This document shows positions 62,675 to 64,000 of a DNA stretch of 64,000 nucleotides, one piece after another. The position numbers were made by a program, and so were the translations under genes. Position 1 is the stretch's first letter; each line of letters begins with the position of its first letter. The notes below the pieces were generated by a model. That model searched no databases. It worked only from the letters and a program-made list of their open reading frames with translations, and was not told where the DNA came from. This stretch comes from Periweissella fabalis (GTDB taxonomy: Bacteria > Bacillota > Bacilli > Lactobacillales > Lactobacillaceae), in NCBI RefSeq assembly GCF_012396505.1, contig NZ_JAAXPN010000002.1:1-64000 (forward strand), in the 5' to 3' direction.

Positions 62675-63172
62675 ATGGCAAAGAAAACCAAATTAAAAAA
62701 GACTTTAGCTGAACAGATGCTTGATAAAGCAAAGGTTAGTTATGAAACAATCGTTTTTCCAACCCACGATGATCATGGAGTTGCACGCTTTGATCATGGT
62801 GATACAGATGAACATCAAATTTATAAAACATTAGCTTTAATGGGTAATGTTACCGGTCCAGTAGTTGGATGTGTACCTTTAGATGTCCATTTATCTGAAA
62901 AGAAATTAGCCCAGGCATCTGGTAATAAAAAAGTTGAGATGATTCCGCTCAAAGATTTAGTCAAAACAACGGGCTATGTTCATGGTGCTAATAATCCAGT
63001 TGGTATTTGGCAAACGAAACATTTTCCAATTTTTATTGATCAAGTTGCTTTAGACATGGGTGAAATTATTGTTTCAGGTGGTGAACTTGGCCGTTCAATT
63101 AAAGTTGATGCCAAACAATTGGCGGCATTTACCCATGCTGAATTTGTTGATTTAACACGGCATGAAGAATAA
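62675..63172 (+). CDS. ybaK: Cys-tRNA(Pro)/Cys-tRNA(Cys) deacylase YbaK
   Basis: 165 residues of the YbaK/EbsC family: the IYKTLALMGN segment, VVGCVPLDVHLSEKKLAQA (with the conserved Lys region), TGYVHGANNPVGI and the closing SGGELGRSIKV. It removes mischarged Cys from tRNA-Pro. The ribosome site is weak (ATGGAGTAAAAA) but well placed. It is 11 bases before the HD gene. Confidence 0.9.
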   Translation: MAKKTKLKKTLAEQMLDKAKVSYETIVFPTHDDHGVARFDHGDTDEHQIYKTLALMGNVTGPVVGCVPLDVHLSEKKLAQASGNKKVEMIPLKDLVKTTGYVHGANNPVGIWQTKHFPIFIDQVALDMGEIIVSGGELGRSIKVDAKQLAAFTHAEFVDLTRHEE

Positions 63173-63183
63173 GGAGTCAGACA

Positions 63184-63858
63184 ATGGAGATGATTAATGG
63201 ATGTGGTAACAACTATAGTACAATTGCGGCATTTGCAGCGAATGTTTTAAAGCATGATACTAGTGGTCATGATTTTAGCCATATTAAACGGGTTGTTCAA
63301 ACTGCCGGGCGAATTTTGGAGACAGAACCAACCGCTGACCGGTTTATTGTGATTGCCGCAGCTTATTTGCATGATACGTATGATGAAAAGCTATTTGATG
63401 ATCAGGCTGCCGCTAAAGCTAAAGTTGTTAAATTTCTAACTAGTATCAACGTGACTAAAGATGATCAACGGGCTATTTTTACAATTATTGATAATATGAG
63501 CTGGTCTAAATCATTAACAAGTACGGCCAAACCGCTTGATATTAATGGCCAGATTGTGCAAGATGCAGATCGCTTAGATGCGATTGGCGCGATTGCCATT
63601 GCACGAGTCTTTGTCTATGGCGGTCATGTCGGTAGTAAGATGTATGATCCAAGTATTAAACCACGTACCAACATTAGTAAAGAGGCATACCGCAATCAAG
63701 ATGAAAGTACGATGATTAATCATTTCTATGAAAAGCTCTTACGCTTGGTTGATTATTTGAACACGGATTATGCTAAGCAAATCGGGCAAAAGCGGCAACA
63801 AATTATGCTAAATTATCTTAATGATTTTAAACGTGAATGGGATGGCATGGATTTATAA
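63184..63858 (+). CDS. HD-domain phosphohydrolase
   Basis: 224 residues. Metal-binding HD motif pieces: HDFSHIKRVVQTA (His and His), AAYLHDTYDEK (HD), and the later Asp in VQDADRLDAIGAIAIARV. This pattern is that of the YedJ/YfbR-like small HD hydrolases that dephosphorylate nucleotides or similar compounds; the substrate is unknown. AAGGAG lies 7-8 bases before ATG. Last gene in the window. Confidence 0.87.
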   Translation: MEMINGCGNNYSTIAAFAANVLKHDTSGHDFSHIKRVVQTAGRILETEPTADRFIVIAAAYLHDTYDEKLFDDQAAAKAKVVKFLTSINVTKDDQRAIFTIIDNMSWSKSLTSTAKPLDINGQIVQDADRLDAIGAIAIARVFVYGGHVGSKMYDPSIKPRTNISKEAYRNQDESTMINHFYEKLLRLVDYLNTDYAKQIGQKRQQIMLNYLNDFKREWDGMDL

Positions 63859-64000
63859 GGGTGAATGCTTTCGGAAATTGGTAGCTTCAATGAAAAAATT
63901 GGGTATCATTTTAAATAACGGTGGTCACACCAATTTATTTAGACTATAATATTTTATGTAGGCAAATATTAAGACATAGATAATACAAAGAAGTGAAAGG

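Overview
The window reads as a low-GC Gram-positive chromosome, most likely a lactic acid bacterium of the Weissella/Leuconostoc lineage. Supporting signs are rRNA and tRNA of Bacillota type, KxYKxGKxW-type surface protein export, Rgg regulators, a metG-tatD-rnmV-ksgA block, veg followed by an ispE-like gene, and catabolic acetolactate synthase. Three chemoreceptor genes, each preceded by a sequence resembling a sigma-28 promoter, point to a motile member of this normally non-motile group (Periweissella-like). The genus is an inference; no 16S rRNA is in the window.

Layout. 1-545: end of an rRNA operon (23S tail, two tandem 5S genes, tRNA-Asn). 0.7-5.5 kb: membrane protein YihY, HelD, HAD phosphatase and a small unknown protein. 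5.7-10.5 kb: two YkuD L,D-transpeptidases bracketing two tandem Rgg-type regulators, then a PAP2 phosphatase. 10.7-18.1 kb: housekeeping genes metG, tatD, rnmV, ksgA, galE, veg and ispE. 18.6-25.6 kb: small FIVAR protein, aldehyde dehydrogenase, DUF1659/DUF2922 pair, DUF1304, nucleoside deoxyribosyltransferase, YxeA, and an AdcR/AdcC zinc pair under an exact AdcR box. 26.4-33.3 kb: a 1277-residue secreted FIVAR protein with a Ser/Thr/Gly repeat tail, followed by two GT2-type glycosyltransferase genes, probably a surface glycoprotein and its modification enzymes. 33.5-42.1 kb: an AT-rich defence island with AbiH, a TIR protein, a DUF2971 protein, a frameshifted TM-macro effector of type II Thoeris, and an OLD-family nuclease pseudogene; it abuts a truncated amino-acid permease. 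42.9-48.2 kb: three chemoreceptors. 48.4-64 kb: unknowns, nucleoside hydrolase, ferredoxin-NADP reductase, a phnDCEE transporter with a 5'-nucleotidase-type enzyme, MarR, alsS, MFS exporter, YbaK and an HD hydrolase.

Two families of intergenic repeats stand out. The first (about 115-140 bp, at least nine full or partial copies, several starting exactly at a gene's stop codon) can be folded by eye into the same RNA in every good copy: an outer GTGC/GCAC-type helix, a tandem GA/GA internal loop, variable helices, a second internal loop GAGCA/GCGGA, and a long terminal hairpin. Helix sequences differ between copies but stay complementary while the loops stay constant. The second family is a short MITE-like element carrying a strong terminator hairpin whose stem also covaries. 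I regard the first family as the best candidate for something undescribed here; the defence island, where two of the systems are broken by very few mutations, is the second.

All functional calls rest on reading motifs and context; no database search was possible. Start codons were chosen by Shine-Dalgarno spacing where alternatives existed.
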